64,000 bases of DNA from Klebsormidium nitens (GCA_000708835.1 DF237265.1:39986-103985); one strand, 5' to 3'. Shown: positions 36,176 through 49,010, counted from the stretch's first letter. Notes: generated by a model from the sequence alone, not told the origin. Numbers and translations: made by a program.

Positions 36176-39100
36176 ATGTCTTTCAAAGACCAGTTTCCGG
36201 ACTGGGAGGATTTCCCTTGCGGTCTACGGGTTTTGGTTGTTGAAAATGGGGAAGAAGCTGCAGCAAGCGTTGGTCGGCTCCTCGAAGAGTGTGACTTCCA
36301 TGGTGAGCTAATCGAGTCGCTACTGGCTTGAGGTTTGCTGCAGGGATCCAGGGTTTCTTTGTTGCAAAGTTCTCTGCCGAATTTTGCAGGGTTATGCTTC
36401 GGTGTCAGACCGTGATGTTTTCTTTTTGAAGTGCAATGGCAAGTCACATGTTGTTCAAGTAAGCATCTTGACTTTTAACCACTTCTCACACCTGCTCTCC
36501 TTCGGACAACCGGAAGCTTTCCATTTACAACTTTTATTCAAGATTGACAGCTAGGAGCGTTGGCAATTACGCCACCAAACATACGTGTACCTCAGCAAGA
36601 ATGGGTAATCTGCCTCTATGCTCAACAGTGGTGCTGCCTGCCAGTTGTTGTTGGAAGTCAAGTTGCCTGAAGCTTCCACCCACTAACAAGAAGCTTGAAA
36701 ACGTTGATGTCATGGTTGGCAGCATCGTGTTTTTCGAGCTGACTGTGTGAACCATTCGCTTGTGGGGCTACATTGGCACAGCTGACTTTGGCCGGTTCCT
36801 TGGCTGATGGTCAGGATCTTGTGACTCATCTCACATAATTCGATTTCAAATGCTCCCGCTGCATGCATTCTCTCCAGAGGACCACGTTTTTTGCCCTTTG
36901 AGTGCCCTCGATGGGCAGGGGTAGATGAAAGAGAGCACATAACGACAATATGACAATTTGGTCATTTTGGCTGACCGTCTGCTTGGCGGCACAATCAATG
37001 CAGAAAAGCTTGCGCAGATTCATGGGTTCCCCAAGTTGACGGCACGGTTGGCGTCTCACGTCCGTAGTATCTCAGCGCACCATTGAGCATTGCCATGAAA
37101 GCCAACTCCTCTTGGTGGACCCTCTCGATCAGTTCCTTTCAGAGTACTGTTTCTGATAATGGAGCAGCAAAGAGGAAAGCTCATTACAGCGAAGCGAGCG
37201 CTGTCCCAGTTACAGGAGCTGCTCGTCAGTTCAATTATTGGTCTAAGAAGTGATGACGTGTACCCGCAATGGGGTGGCAAGATGCGACTTCTTTTTGGCT
37301 CTGCTGACTGTTCTGTATTTGGGGTTGTGTGCGCAGCCACCACCGCCTCCAGTGGAGCTCAGGCTCTGTCTACACTGCAGGCGGGGCAAAAACAGTTCCA
37401 TGTTGCGCTGGTCGAGGTAAGCACATGCCGAGTGCCGTGGCCACAACCTCCTTAGTTGCGCTGTTCATCTTGTCGTATATGCACTTAAAGAGGCAGGTCC
37501 GAATGTCAACTCCAGCATCGGGGCAGGAGGTTTGCTGCCAGGTATTGGGGTCGCTGGTTTGCGGTGCTGCAAGTGGAACGGATAGAGCAGAGTTTTGCGG
37601 CTGCTGCTTGCAGTCCTCCAATCGTCCTGCAATGGGAATGCTGCTCTTCACAAGCTTCGTACGTGTACCTGAAATCCAACAAGTCAGGTGCAGTACTTGC
37701 CTGGCGCAGTATTTGCCTAAAACTTGTGTTTCAAATCAGAGTCACAAGGCCATGAAATTGCAAGAAATGGGGCCATTTGTCAAGCACTCTGCTTGACGTG
37801 ACTGCAGAGCTGCAAGTTTCTATGTTTGGTGTCTGCAGGCGACCATGGCGCAAGAAGGGGCAGACGCGTTTGACCTGAAAAAGGCGTCTACTGAATTGCC
37901 CGTCATCTGTGAGTGCTCCGCCTCACTGCATTCTTTGAGCAAGGGTCACTGTCCTGCTCCCTTAGGAAATGGTCACAAGGCCCACTTTGCTTCAGCAGCT
38001 GAGCATGCCTGTAAATTCTCCTCAATAACTGCAGAGCCTCGCTTCCTGCTACTTGTGCTCTCCTGCGCCTGTTGGCACAAGAGCGGTGTACAGTAATCAT
38101 TCTTACAGCAAAGGTTGCAGGGCGCATCTCAACTGAGTCCAGACAGACCTGCGAGCTCTGACCAGTCGTGTCCCTGCAGTGATGTCCGGAGCTGAGAACA
38201 TGCTGCTCATGACACAGTCTGTTACGGTGAGATGCAATGCCGCAGCTCCTAAGCCAGTCTTGATGTCACATTATGTGCAAAAGGCGCGGCATTGTTGCCC
38301 TGCTCTCAACCCATCCCCTTGAGAATGATTGTTTCCCCTGAGCAAGAGCAGCTAGGAACACGTGCCAGCATCAACCGTGTTCCTGTTCGCAAGACCGACA
38401 TGGATGTGCACACTTATCGTGCACAATGTAGCATTCTGACATTGCGTCATGGATTCCTGCAGATGGGAGCAGTTGACTTTGTACAAAAGCCCCTGACTGT
38501 TGACAAGATAAAAGATAGAAACATCTGGATGCACGTAGTTAGAAAGGTGAGCCGCAGCACGTGCAGCCTTACAGCTCTACCAACAGATGACATTTTTGAG
38601 TTTGAGGAGAGACTGGTCTGCTCTTGACTGCCTAATTCCTGACCTCGTCTATCGCCTTCACAATTGTCAAGAGCGGCAAATGTGCAAGGCAGACAGCGGT
38701 GCCAGCTTTTGCAAACCAATGCTCAGAATGTGACTACTAGTAGCTGTGGAGAGGAATTCTTGGAGCAATATCTCCACTCTTCACCTGAAAGGGTTGAGTG
38801 CAGTTGTGCAAATAGCAATGACAATGTTACTGCCTCCATCCCTGGCCCTCCCTGGTGTCCTGCTGCTTGACTGTGCTGTTTCCTTGCTGTTGCCAGGCCC
38901 ATCAAGATGGTGTGAAGTTGGTCAAGCCGGGGCGGGAGGGGTCCAGCCCTCCCCTAAAGGCGGCTCCGCTCATTAAAGTGAAGGAGGAGCCGCACGGGGC
39001 CGAGGATGTTGCCACTAGCTCCGGGGACAACCACTCTGCCAGCCGGGCTCCCGCGTCAGGCGAGCCCCACGAGGGGGCCCTTGAAGGCACCAGCAGCTGC

Positions 39101-41325
39101 GACCGCTGTGCAGGCACCCCTGCCCCGACCAAGGTCAAAACTGAGCATGAGGCGTCCCCCATCTCTAGTTCCCCTCAGAACTCGGACATCACTAATGTTG
39201 CGGCAGTGAAGAGCGAGGCCGAGGATTCGGATACCCAGCGCTCGCCAGGGGGCAATGGCGAGTTCAGTTTCCGGGAAGGGGGGGACGGCTTTGATGGATT
39301 TGGAATCTACGACCAGAACGGGCTGATCGATGTCAAGCTGGAGTTGGACGGCGCGGACTGCCTGGGAGGGGCGGTCGTGGACGCGGACGGGCATGTCGAC
39401 GGCGACCTGTGTCTCGCTGACAGCTTCCTGCCACTAGACACGCTGGAGCTGAACCTGGACCCCATGGGGGGGGGCGAGATCCACAATCGGGAGCTGGAGG
39501 AAGAGGACGCGCGCATGCTGGCAGAGATGGCGTGCATCGCAGAGGACAGCCCCGACAGCTGCGCAGGGCCGGGGCCGTACTCGGAGCACTCGGGAGATGG
39601 GAGCTTGATGCGGCACGACAGCCTGATCAGCTTTGACGGGTCGGGGCAGAGCGACGGCGAGACGGGGCACGAGAGCGACGGGACGGGGGGCAAGAGCGAG
39701 CGGTGCAGCAAGCGCAGCAAAAAGATGGACTGGTCGCCGGAGATGCACCGGCGGTTTGTGGACGCAGTGGAGAAGATTGGGGTGGACAAGGCCATCCCGT
39801 CCAAGATCCTGGACCACATGGGGGTCACCAACCTGACGCGCCACAACGTGGCCAGCCACCTCCAGGTGAGCACACCGCGGGACCCCTTGCAATTAGAACA
39901 CCCGCGTTCAGCTTATGTTGATCTACTCCCCTCTTACCTCTATTGGCAATCTGTTGCCAGGCCTGCCTTTCTACCCCCTGAGCTACTGCAGAATCGCTTC
40001 TCTGTATTGGTGGGTTGAGTTTATCCTTTTTGGTTGCAATTGTGGGTAAACGATTGTAATGAAGCTTAAAGCGTTGCTAATTCACTGGGTTGCTGGTCCA
40101 TTGCGTGCTTTGGCGTGTGCTTGCACCGCGTGTTGATGCGCAGTGTGTGTATCTGCAGAAGTACCGCACTCATCGCAAGCACATGCTGCAGTCCAAGGAG
40201 GGCGAGGCCACCAACTGGGCGCGGCGCCCCGCCGAGTCTGCCCAGTGGACGCGCGCGCGCCGTGACGGCACTGCCTGGCTCGGCGTCTCCTCCCACCAGC
40301 CCCCCATCCAACCACGCCCCGCGCAGATTGCGCTCCCCCCCCTCCACTCTGGGCCCCCTATGGGTCCCCCCCTGCACGTGTGGGGCCACCCGACAATGGA
40401 CCACAATGGGGGACACATGTGGCATGCGCCGCACATGGGCATGCCCTCCCCCCCCTGGATGGGGGCGGACGGCATGCCGTGGCAGCATGGGGAGACGTGG
40501 GGCCACCCAACGGCGCCGCACCTGGCGGGAGGGTGGCCGCACGGGCCACCACTGATGATGAAGGGGGGTATGCACCCAGCCCCAGGGAGCCCTTGGGTGC
40601 ACCCCCCGCCGCTCATGATCAAGATGGGGCCAGGGCAAGGTGCGTGGGATGGTTGTCCGGAATGGCCTACTGTGCGAGCCTTGTTTGAAATCTTCTTATT
40701 CTTCCTCTCACTCGATGCTGGCTCCCAAAAGGTGCTCTTGCTAGGCGTTTGATGGTCCTCCGCGACGGAGAACGCCGTTTTCATGCTAAGGGCTTCCCAC
40801 GTTCCCTTGCAACGGTTTGTCCGTCCCTTGACATTCCTGCGAAGGCGTCCTGACGCGGCTGTGCTGTTTGTTTGCAGGGGGCGGCCCCGAGGACGGCCTG
40901 GCCCTGCCCATGTACCCCCTGCACCCCATGCAGCACTCCAACGTGGCAGCCGCCGCCACCGCGGCCGCCATGCAGGGGCCGCCAGAGCTGAACCCGGTGA
41001 GAAAAGCAGAGCGACTTCAGCAGCAGCTATGCCGGGCCTCTTTACGTATGTCGCATGTGCATGAATCAGGACTCAAAAAGGCTGGTGGATGATATCGAGA
41101 AGGATTGTGGAGCCGTTCCTGCTGCTCTGCTGCCCCCTCGCGCGTCCCCGCCCTGACCGGTGCGCTGTTTCGCTGGTGCAGCCGAAGGAGATTCTGGACG
41201 CGGCCATCAGCGAGGCCCTGGCCAACCCGTACAGCTCTCTGCCCTTGGGGCTGAACCCCCCCTCCATGGAGGGAGTGCTGGCCGAGCTCCAAAAGAACGG
41301 AGACGGCATGGACATCCATTGGTAG
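36176..41325 (+). CDS. APRR2: Pseudo-response regulator with GARP DNA-binding domain, APRR2-like
   Basis: A nuclear transcription factor of the APRR2/GLK-related group. Land-plant members influence chloroplast development and pigment accumulation. Exons: 36176-36302, 37337-37416, 37839-37908, 38180-38226, 38463-38546, 38897-39865, 40159-40639, 40878-40996, 41182-41325. Total 2121 nt, 706 aa. The receiver-like domain is about 14-136: [13 protein letters not shown], then ALVE where a true receiver has the phosphorylated Asp, and FVQKPL with the conserved Lys. It should therefore not accept phosphate at that site. Residues 137-410 are acidic and contain four psi-K-x-E motifs. The GARP/Myb-like domain is about 408-466 ([18 protein letters not shown] ... 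[10 protein letters not shown] / KYRTHRK), split by an intron after HLQ as in plants. A Pro/Met/His-rich stretch follows. The tail ([13 protein letters not shown] ... [18 protein letters not shown]) matches the APRR2 C-terminus, which excludes a B-type ARR or GLK. Confidence 0.93.
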
Positions 41326-43335
41326 GGACCACTCGACCGCCGGGCCGGTGGAGGGGAGGCCTTCCGCCGGCGCCGGCAAGAGTTGTCCCGCATTTGGGCG
41401 GCAGCTGAAACCCCGCGTGGAACACTACAGCAGTGCACGTTGCTGATGTTGGTGTTGAAGATTTTGGGGGCGGTCTTTGGGGGGGGGAGCTGAACGCGCG
41501 CGTTGCCCTCTTAGCTGTGTTTGTGTTGCATAGGAGACGTCGTAAATGAAAACCTTAAAAAAAAGAGAACGGATGATAGATAGAAAGGGAAGACTCTGGG
41601 GAACCAAGTGCCCCCTTATTCCGTTGCCCACTCGGTCAAAGTGGAAGTGCTGTCCTTGGCAAGCCTGAAGGACTGGGCTCCGTTCGCGTATGCACAACGT
41701 CGTGCCTCTATGCCCTAAAAAGTACCATAGCAGCGAGCCCAGTTCGAGGAAGTGCTTAGTGTATACTACAAGCTTGGGAGGTAGGACTGCTAGCAGGAGC
41801 TGAACAGAGCCAGAGCTCTAGATCTGCTCTTGATTTTCGGGTCCCCCTCGTTCCTCAAGTTCAGTCGAAGAATTCTTTAGCCTTAGACTTGGACAGCACT
41901 AGAATGTGGCAGTTGCCCAAGGGTGCAGCCTCATTGGTAGTTCCCAAAAATTGGCTGTCCGGCTCATGTGAGCTAGACCGTACCGTAGAGGGGTAGCTGT
42001 AGGACAATTTTGCAGCGCGATGCTCTTTATTAGGAGCATTATTCAGCAAGGTGCAGGGTGGTTCCGAGCAGGCTGGAGAGTGGCTGCACACAGAGTCCAC
42101 AAACTTCAATTTTGGTTCCTTGAAGACTCTTTCCCTTGCAAGTTTACTTTGTACTGTTCACTTATACCTCTTTAAAGATTTACAGGGCCATTTCAATCAA
42201 TCATTGATCGACTTGAAACGATATTTGATGGACTCGAGTTATACAGAACCACCTCAAACTTCCGACAGCTTTATAGTGCATATATTTGGATGTCTCAGTC
42301 AACCGGACTCACACCGACTCATATCTTAAATTGTATGCGCACAATCTATTTTACACACCGGACTCGGAGACGTATACTAATATGCATATGCTCATGAACG
42401 TTGCATACGTTGATATATATCGGCCTGATCCCTGCATGCGCACAGATCGGGAGTCCCCGGATATATTAACATGATAATTGTCATCTTCAACTTTGCATGA
42501 TCTGGCAATGATGCCAGCATGCTCGCGCGAGCTCGAATCGTGAATATTATTGGAGATCGTCGGATTGAATTGCAGGCTGTAGCGCTTTATAATATTTGTA
42601 TGCAAGATATCCGAGCTTTCCAGTAGCGCAGGCGAGATCTTCTATCAGGCAGTTATGCTGCATGATCCGAGTCTTGTGTCCAACGACGTGCAAGCATAAT
42701 GCGCGCATTGCGGGATCCGATCGTCAAAAGTCAACTTGGAATATGCATAGTATGGTCGGAATGGGTGCCTAATGTATAAGAATTATACAGGCCGCATCCG
42801 ACCATTATGCAATATGCAAGACTCAGTCGGGTTGAACATTCGACATTGAGATGCAGTCAAGGGTCCAGGATGTGATAGCCGGAGATTGATCTGCAGGACC
42901 AACGATAGCGCATTGGACATCACTGCAAACGACCAACAATCTACTAAGTGCCATTTACCGTCACTAGTTCGGGCTAGGCGCCAGGAGGTGGCCTGCCCCA
43001 AGGACCAAAATCGTCTACGGCAAGACCAAGCCACGGCGTAGATGCAATCCAAGCATGTGTAGCCTAGTGCACCCTTTGACCCTGGCTGGCCTTTCAGTAT
43101 GAATCAAAGGCGGTTTAATTGAGGAGTACTTACTCGACCATCAACTTTGAAGGGACTCACCTCCATAATCCTGGCTGTTGCGAGCTTCACCTTCCTACAC
43201 AATCGTATTCACTATCTAACTGTACATGACCAATCCTTGTGTCCCCAGGGAGAATCCTTGGGGAAAACCAAGACCAAAATTGAGGTGCGCGCCGTAGAAG
43301 TGGATCATAAAGCATTCCAACTTTATTCCGCTTGA
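41326..43335. other. Convergent intergenic region APRR2-like / DPM3
   Basis: 3' flanks of two convergent genes. From about 42000 to 43000 the sequence is AT-rich, with many short palindromes and TCCGAC / CGGACTC-like words. I find no reading frame with a recognisable domain and no RNA gene. Confidence 0.5.
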
Positions 43336-44777
43336 TTACTTGCTAACACTGATTCCGTGTTTGTTCAGGTAGGCCGTAGCAACCCGAATATCCTGCAAGA
43401 CGTGGGCTCAGCGACGTTAGCTTTCTGCTTTTTGAACGGCAGGGGTTCTCAGGCCGTACAGATCGCCGTGCACAGCACGGCTGGGGATAGTTCTCCACGC
43501 CGTGCAGGTTGGACAGCCCCGGTGACTAAAGCTTCCGGCCCATTGTCCCGCTGGCAGTGGCTGGGCACTTTTAGCTTCGTCTCAAACTCACTCGAAAGAT
43601 CGTTTTCCAACAGTCCTTCTCGATGTATAAAGCATGGGAGCTCAGGGCTCGTCAGTCGGCCAACTCCTGCAGCCCTTGAACAGGACGTAGCTTGATTCCA
43701 CTAGCCGATGGAAGTATTCAACAGTTCAGATTGTCCAACCGGAAACCATGGTGCTTCAATTTCGACCGTTCGCAAGCTTCTCAAGGGGAATCTTGGTAGC
43801 AGATCCCAGAATTGCAGAGTGCCAGCTTCGTATAGGGACGCCGGAGTTCTCAAATGACTGAACCCGCCCAGACAAATGCCGGAAGCAGTTTACGGTGGCA
43901 GGCTCTTGGCAATCTGAATTGGCGGAAACGAAACTTCAGTGGCTCAGGCGAAGTCTTTGGCTCAGGGCTCCCAGCTGCACGCCCGGGCAAGGCTGCTGCC
44001 CATTCGAGCGGAGCCCGCCGTGCAGAAAGCACACCCGGAAAAATACTGCTAGAACCCCTGGATAATGGTATCATTAGTTGCTCGCCTCGTTGTTGCGTTC
44101 AAGGCTTCCTTCGGTGCGTAGAGCGTCCGGGATGTTGGAGGCCAAAACAAGGAAGACCACAAAGAAGGTCGGCCTCAAAAGAACCGTTTCCCACAAATTT
44201 AGTGCTTGAGGGTGCCAGTATGCCACGTTTCACTTTTCTTTTCATGTGGCGTTTGATATGCCCGGAAGAACTGTTGAGAGCCAAAGGGACTCACCTTTTG
44301 AAGCTTCTCTGCCTCATCAGGACAGGCAGGGAAGAACATGATCTCGTAGCCAACGACGCTGAGGGAGTAGCAACCGAACACCACCAGTGCCCAGATGGGG
44401 AGCTACAAGGATTGGACGAGACACCATCACTTCAACCAACATTTCAAACCACTGTGGCTGTCTTCATCAAGGATATGAGATGTGAGGCAGGGGGCAAGCC
44501 ACCACACTACGCAGTTACTTGGGTCTCAGAAGGAGTGCGCATATTGTTCATTGACAACAAACAGGCAAACTCTTCTTCCCCAGCTTGCCCCACAAAGTAG
44601 ACAAGCACTTAAAGGACTGCTTTCTACAGGACTTCTGTCCGTGGAAAATGCGTGGCTGCTTTTGCTCACTGCTTGGATCACCCCGCGCTGCGCTTCACTC
44701 AGGTCGGCCTGCAGCGCCGCCACCCACAGCGCAGCTATCGCCGAGCCCCAGCCAAGCCACGTCCAAACTCGTCGCAT
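43336..44777 (-). CDS. DPM3: Dolichol-phosphate mannosyltransferase subunit 3
   Basis: A small ER membrane protein that anchors and stabilises the catalytic DPM1 subunit, which makes dolichol-phosphate-mannose for N-glycans and GPI anchors. Three exons: 44670-44777, 44295-44402 and 43336-43392, all phase 0, giving 90 aa (Arabidopsis DPMS3 is 89). Exon 1: MRRVWTWLGW then a hydrophobic segment. Exon 2: LPIWALVVFGCYSLSVVGYE (second membrane segment), then the hallmark FFPACPDEAEKLQK. Exon 3: DIRVATAYLNKHGISVSK, corresponding to the DIAEAKDFFKHKG tail of plants. An in-frame ATG exists further upstream, but Met at 44777 fits the family start. Intron 2 is 902 bp. The gene is easy to miss because the exons are small and antisense to longer chance frames. 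It is head-to-head with the V-ATPase G gene. Confidence 0.9.
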
Positions 44778-46134
44778 CCTGGCACCTGGAAGGTTACCTT
44801 CTAACAGCCTGAGACGAGCGTACCATGGGCTTTGCCTCAAGGGTACTCTAGGTGAGGACGCGCGTTTAGAATCAAGCTCGAATTGCAAAAGCGGGACTTA
44901 GAACGTTCTTGCGCAGCAGTCCAGACCTGGTACACAAGATAGACATACGGAAGAAGCAGATATTCGCAACATTTTGTCTCCATGATGCTCTGGGGTGTGT
45001 GATGGTATTCTCTCACCTTGTGGACTTGTGCAGTCGCTACTCCTTACTAGCACTTTCCAGGTCACATAGGGCACAAAACTTCATCATGAGGAGCTCATCC
45101 TTGTAAATGAACCTGCGCACGAGCTTTGATCTATCGAATATTTGTACAGTGCGTGTCGGCACTTTTAGCGGTTTGTTTGTGATCTAAACAATGATAATTG
45201 GATTGGCACCACTCACAACAGCTACCTAGTCACTTATATCCGTGTGCGCCTTCCTTCACACCTGATAGGTCAGGGTGGCCTTCGATGCCTTAGCCCCAAC
45301 ACAAAAAGCACCCCTTAGCCTGCTGAGGCGCAATGAACCAACTCAGGCTATTCACAGAAATTGCTCTTGCTTCAAATGCGGACTTATGCGGCCTGCACTT
45401 CCGCCATTCATCTCGAGTAAACCGTATACATGGTGCAGCAGTACCAGTATACCGGTATAGCCAAGATACTAGTACCGGTACTGTAGACTGTAGAACTGTG
45501 CTGTCTCGCACTCCCCGGCAGAAAGGTTTTCACGACGCGAGTTTGTGTAACCAAACGTGAGCGTTGGCGAATAGAGGGCCTTAACCCACCTTCAAGGTGA
45601 CCTTGACAGAGGTGATAAGTACGATGGTATTGAAACCGTCGATTCCCAATGTATGCAATCTGAGCGGATGTCATCCATCTAGAGTTGTTTCTCTTCGAAC
45701 TAAGGTCACGGGTATTATTAAATATTGTCCTCTCAAGAGTCAAGGCTCAGCCTCATGCACATTGCAGACTGGCATAAATGATACCGGTAAACCGGATTCT
45801 AGGATACCGGAACCGCTTCAGCTTAGTCCGGAAACCATGCAATCTGCAACCCGCTGCAAGATCAGATCAGGGTTCACTACAGGTGCTTGCAGCGCAGCTT
45901 GGGCGGCTCCTCAGGCTCCAGGGCTCCTCCTTCAGACGACTCCCTTGGTATGATCTAGCATTGATACGTAGCTAGATTGATAGGCGTGTGAGGATCCTGG
46001 ATAGGCGCTGTGCTGGCGGATAAGTCGTAGCCCCAAAGGACAGGATACCAGCGGCCAGTGCTCCCGAGGTTTATGCTTCTGCAACGTGCAAGTGGGCAAT
46101 CTGGAAAGGCAATTTTGCACACTAGTCTTGCAGG
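44778..46134. promoter_or_regulatory. Divergent intergenic region DPM3 / VHA-G
   Basis: 1357 bp between the two start codons, expected to hold both promoters and leaders. It contains GTACCGGTA-type palindromes at 45440-45490 and further ATACCGG words at 45780-45810. A CTTGCAG acceptor-like site 2 bp before the VHA-G ATG suggests an intron in its 5' leader. No coding sequence was recognised. Confidence 0.5.
45438..45486. repeat. GTACCGGTA palindrome patch
   Basis: CAGTACC at 45438-45445 and GGTACTG at its far end form an inverted repeat. It encloses TATACCGGTATA and a perfect 12-base palindrome AGTACCGGTACT. The base words are shared with the repeat cluster at 34761-35756. Confidence 0.5.
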
Positions 46135-47887
46135 ATGGCAGAAGGAAGTAAGGGAGGAATTCAGCAGCTTTTGGCAGCAGAGCAGGAAGCTCAAAAGATT
46201 GTCGCTGCTGCAAGGGCAGGTAAGATCCTCAAGGAAACCAACAACCAAGGGTCAATTGGCTTGCTGTGGCATCATTGTTGCCGGGCTGGGTGCATTGAAT
46301 TGCCTTAGCTGTGAACTTCATGGCCTTCAGATGACCTTGCTCTTCTTGCAATTCCTGGAAGGATCCAATCTCCTGGACCATCTCATTGAAATCAATCAAT
46401 GTACTCCGCTATCTAGAAATTTCTGTGTACATGCTCATTGTTTGTTATGCACAGCTGCAATCATAGATTGTCCTATGTGATTTTGAGATTTGATGAGAGC
46501 AGTGATATTTGTGCGGATCACTGTTTTTGCTTCGTCTAGATTCCAGGAGGTAAGCTCACTAAAAGTTATTCTGGATTATCAGAAGCACAATTCTCAGCTT
46601 TTCAGGCGGCTGTCAAGAGATTGATCACTGTCAGATGAGCCCTCAGTCTGGAAAAGATATGATCCTTCAAAGTTCCAGAACATGAGATACTTTCACGTTT
46701 AGTGCAGACATAAGTCCCAAACCACTTTGTGGATAATCTCATGTGCAAGGATTGCCGGTTATCGGCTGGCAAGGTCAAATTGTTTGATGCCATTATCCAG
46801 GCACATCAAACAGGCATTATACGTCGAAGACTTTCCTATGATTGAATCCCTGTATTGGCTGATGCATTAGGTGACTGTCTTTCGTGACCGTCCTGAATTC
46901 TGACGTCTTGCCGTAAGGGGCTACTTTATGTTTTTTGTTGTGATCTTGCTAGAACCTCGATATAAATTGCTCTCTTGCCCTGCAAAGTATTGTGCCGACA
47001 CTTCAATCAATCAATTTCTCTTTGATTTCAAAGATAGGGCGCTAAGACAAAGCTGACAGGATTCCCTGCTTCAATGGATCCCGCGCTGAACAGAACCAGA
47101 TCTTATTTTGTGCAGCAAAAACTGCAAGACTGAGGCAAGCAAAGGAGGAAGCTGAACGAGAAGTTGGCCGGTACCGGGCGCAAAGAGAAGAGGAGTTCCG
47201 CAAGAAGTTGGCTGATGTGAGGCTTACTCTTCTGCAAACTTGTGATGATGTCATGCTTTTCCAGCTCAAACCAATTCATTGAAGATGGGAACTTGGGAAC
47301 CATTGCTGCCACTCACTACTTCTTCCTTGCACTTTTCAGCGGCAGAACCGCAGCTTTTTTGCACCAGATTGTAAGTGCTGATTTGCGAACCCACAACTGT
47401 TCTCCTAAGTATAAACACATTTCTTTTTCTTCAACAGACCTCTGGAGACTCGGGAGCAAATGTAAAGCGTCTTGATGTTGAAACTAAGGAGAAGATAGCG
47501 ACATTGCAAAAGGAAGCACAGTCGAAGGGACCTGAGGTGAGCTCTATGTGGCCTTCTCTCCTCCATTTGAGATTCCTTCTGAACTCTTTTTTTGTTTCTA
47601 CAGTTCGCTTTTGTTTATGCTGTTCTTTTCTCCATACTTTGAGGGGACTCCTTGTTAGCAGTGATTGAATCCCCAACGTTGATTGACGGATTTATCCTTC
47701 TATCATTGAATTATTCATAGTGGGTGCTTATGCAATTGTTCGAGCTTCAGATACTGCAAATCTCCTGGAAGAACTCTTTCTGTATAATCTGAGATGAGAT
47801 ACTTACTCTTTGGATTGAATGATACGAATCTCTCTTTTGCAGGTTGTTGATATGCTACTAAAGTTCGTGACCACTTTGAAGACTTGA
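46135..47887 (+). CDS. VHA-G: V-type proton ATPase subunit G
   Basis: Peripheral-stalk subunit of the vacuolar H+-ATPase. It pairs with subunit E to hold the V1 head against rotation at endomembranes. Four exons: 46135-46219, 47116-47216, 47438-47536, 47843-47887. Total 330 nt, 109 aa; plant VHA-G is about 110. Exon 1 carries [20 protein letters not shown], the family signature. Exon 2 is a charged helix ([14 protein letters not shown] ... YRAQREEEF). Exon 3 starts [20 protein letters not shown], and the tail is [14 protein letters not shown]. The whole protein is predicted to be a long coiled-coil helix. Phases are 1, 0 and 0. Intron 1 is 896 bp. Codon use is less GC-rich than in PRP16 or DGS1. 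Confidence 0.95.
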
Positions 47888-48986
47888 GCCGGCTGGGAAT
47901 CTCAATCGCTTCTGCAATATTGGTGCTCCCCTCTTTTCCCTTTCTTTTGTATAGTTTTGATTTATGGCAACATCTGATCAGACTTTTCCTGAAGGACATG
48001 GACAATATAAAGTCAAAGTATTTGCATGAAACCATGGACTCTGTCTCCGTTTAGGACTGTCACGGCACCGCTCCCTATAATATGCATATTCAAAGGTGAA
48101 CATCCATTATGCAAGTTGAACCCGCCTCGCTTGTTCTAATCATAACATTGATATATGATACAACTTAGCGTTTATGAATTAGGACTCGGATGATTCAGCC
48201 TAGCAACCGTGCGATACAACGCCAACTTGGACCACGTTCAATAACCCGGCTAATACAAAAGCAAGTAAGGAATATACGTATCCATCTTTTTGGACGATCC
48301 GGGCCACATGTCAGGGTAAGTGATCGACGGTGAGACTCAACATGGTGGCGGCCACCCAATCCCCGTTTCAACCTCAGGGGCCCGGCCTGGCCCTATCCGA
48401 TTGGCCCCAGGCCTCGTCACTACGAGGCCCGCATCGTAATACGGACAAACTTTGTCATGATCAGTGTGTCAATATGCACCGTCGATCTCCGCTCACCCGG
48501 AGCTTCTTTGCTGAAGTCCATTGCGGGGATATTGCATGCATTGAAACGCAGGCCCCATGTACTACATGGGGCCCGTTTACATGCCAGCGGCACGATTAAT
48601 TCCAGTAGTACTGGAATTAATCGTGCCGCACAATCATGGCATATGGACAACAACGTTCGCCAATTGCTGTTCGACTGCCACCGCCATGGCTCATGTAATT
48701 GAACTGCTATACTACCGTCCTAAGTCAGATCGAAGTGCAGATACACATGACGGTCTAGTACACATGATTGACATTTGATTGGATGCGCATCCGCACGCGG
48801 CCAGTGGCAGCTTATCATTAGTAGGCATGTTTTGATTGCGTTGGGACTCGATCAGCTAGCTATAATCAATATTCAATAGTTTCGAGAATCATGATGCATC
48901 GGTGCCTTGAACTGGGGCGCGGCGGCCTCGGACCCGCGCCTCAGTGCCGCGCCTATACTATATGCAGTAGTGCATGTTGAGCTAGC
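47888..48986. other. Intergenic AT-rich region with hairpins
   Basis: 3' flank of VHA-G followed by a block of closely spaced inverted repeats (48384-48629, listed separately). No gene recognised. Confidence 0.5.
48384..48629. repeat. Run of four inverted repeats, two of them long and perfect
   Basis: Inverted repeats: 48384-48390 with 48407-48413 (7-bp arms); 48410-48417 with 48422-48429 (8-bp arms, 4-nt loop); 48551-48561 with 48563-48573 (11-bp perfect arms, 1-nt loop); and 48587-48606 with 48610-48629 (20-bp perfect arms, 3-nt loop). The longest can form a stable hairpin on either strand. There is no U-tract, and no gene end lies next to them. Confidence 0.8.
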
Positions 48987-49010
48987 GAGTCGCATCAGCA
49001 CTGGCATTCA

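Noticed and set aside
43854-44600. 248-codon plus-strand frame
   Set aside because: It overlaps DPM3 exon 2 and intron 2 on the opposite strand and has no recognisable domain. The minus-strand DPM3 model explains the region.
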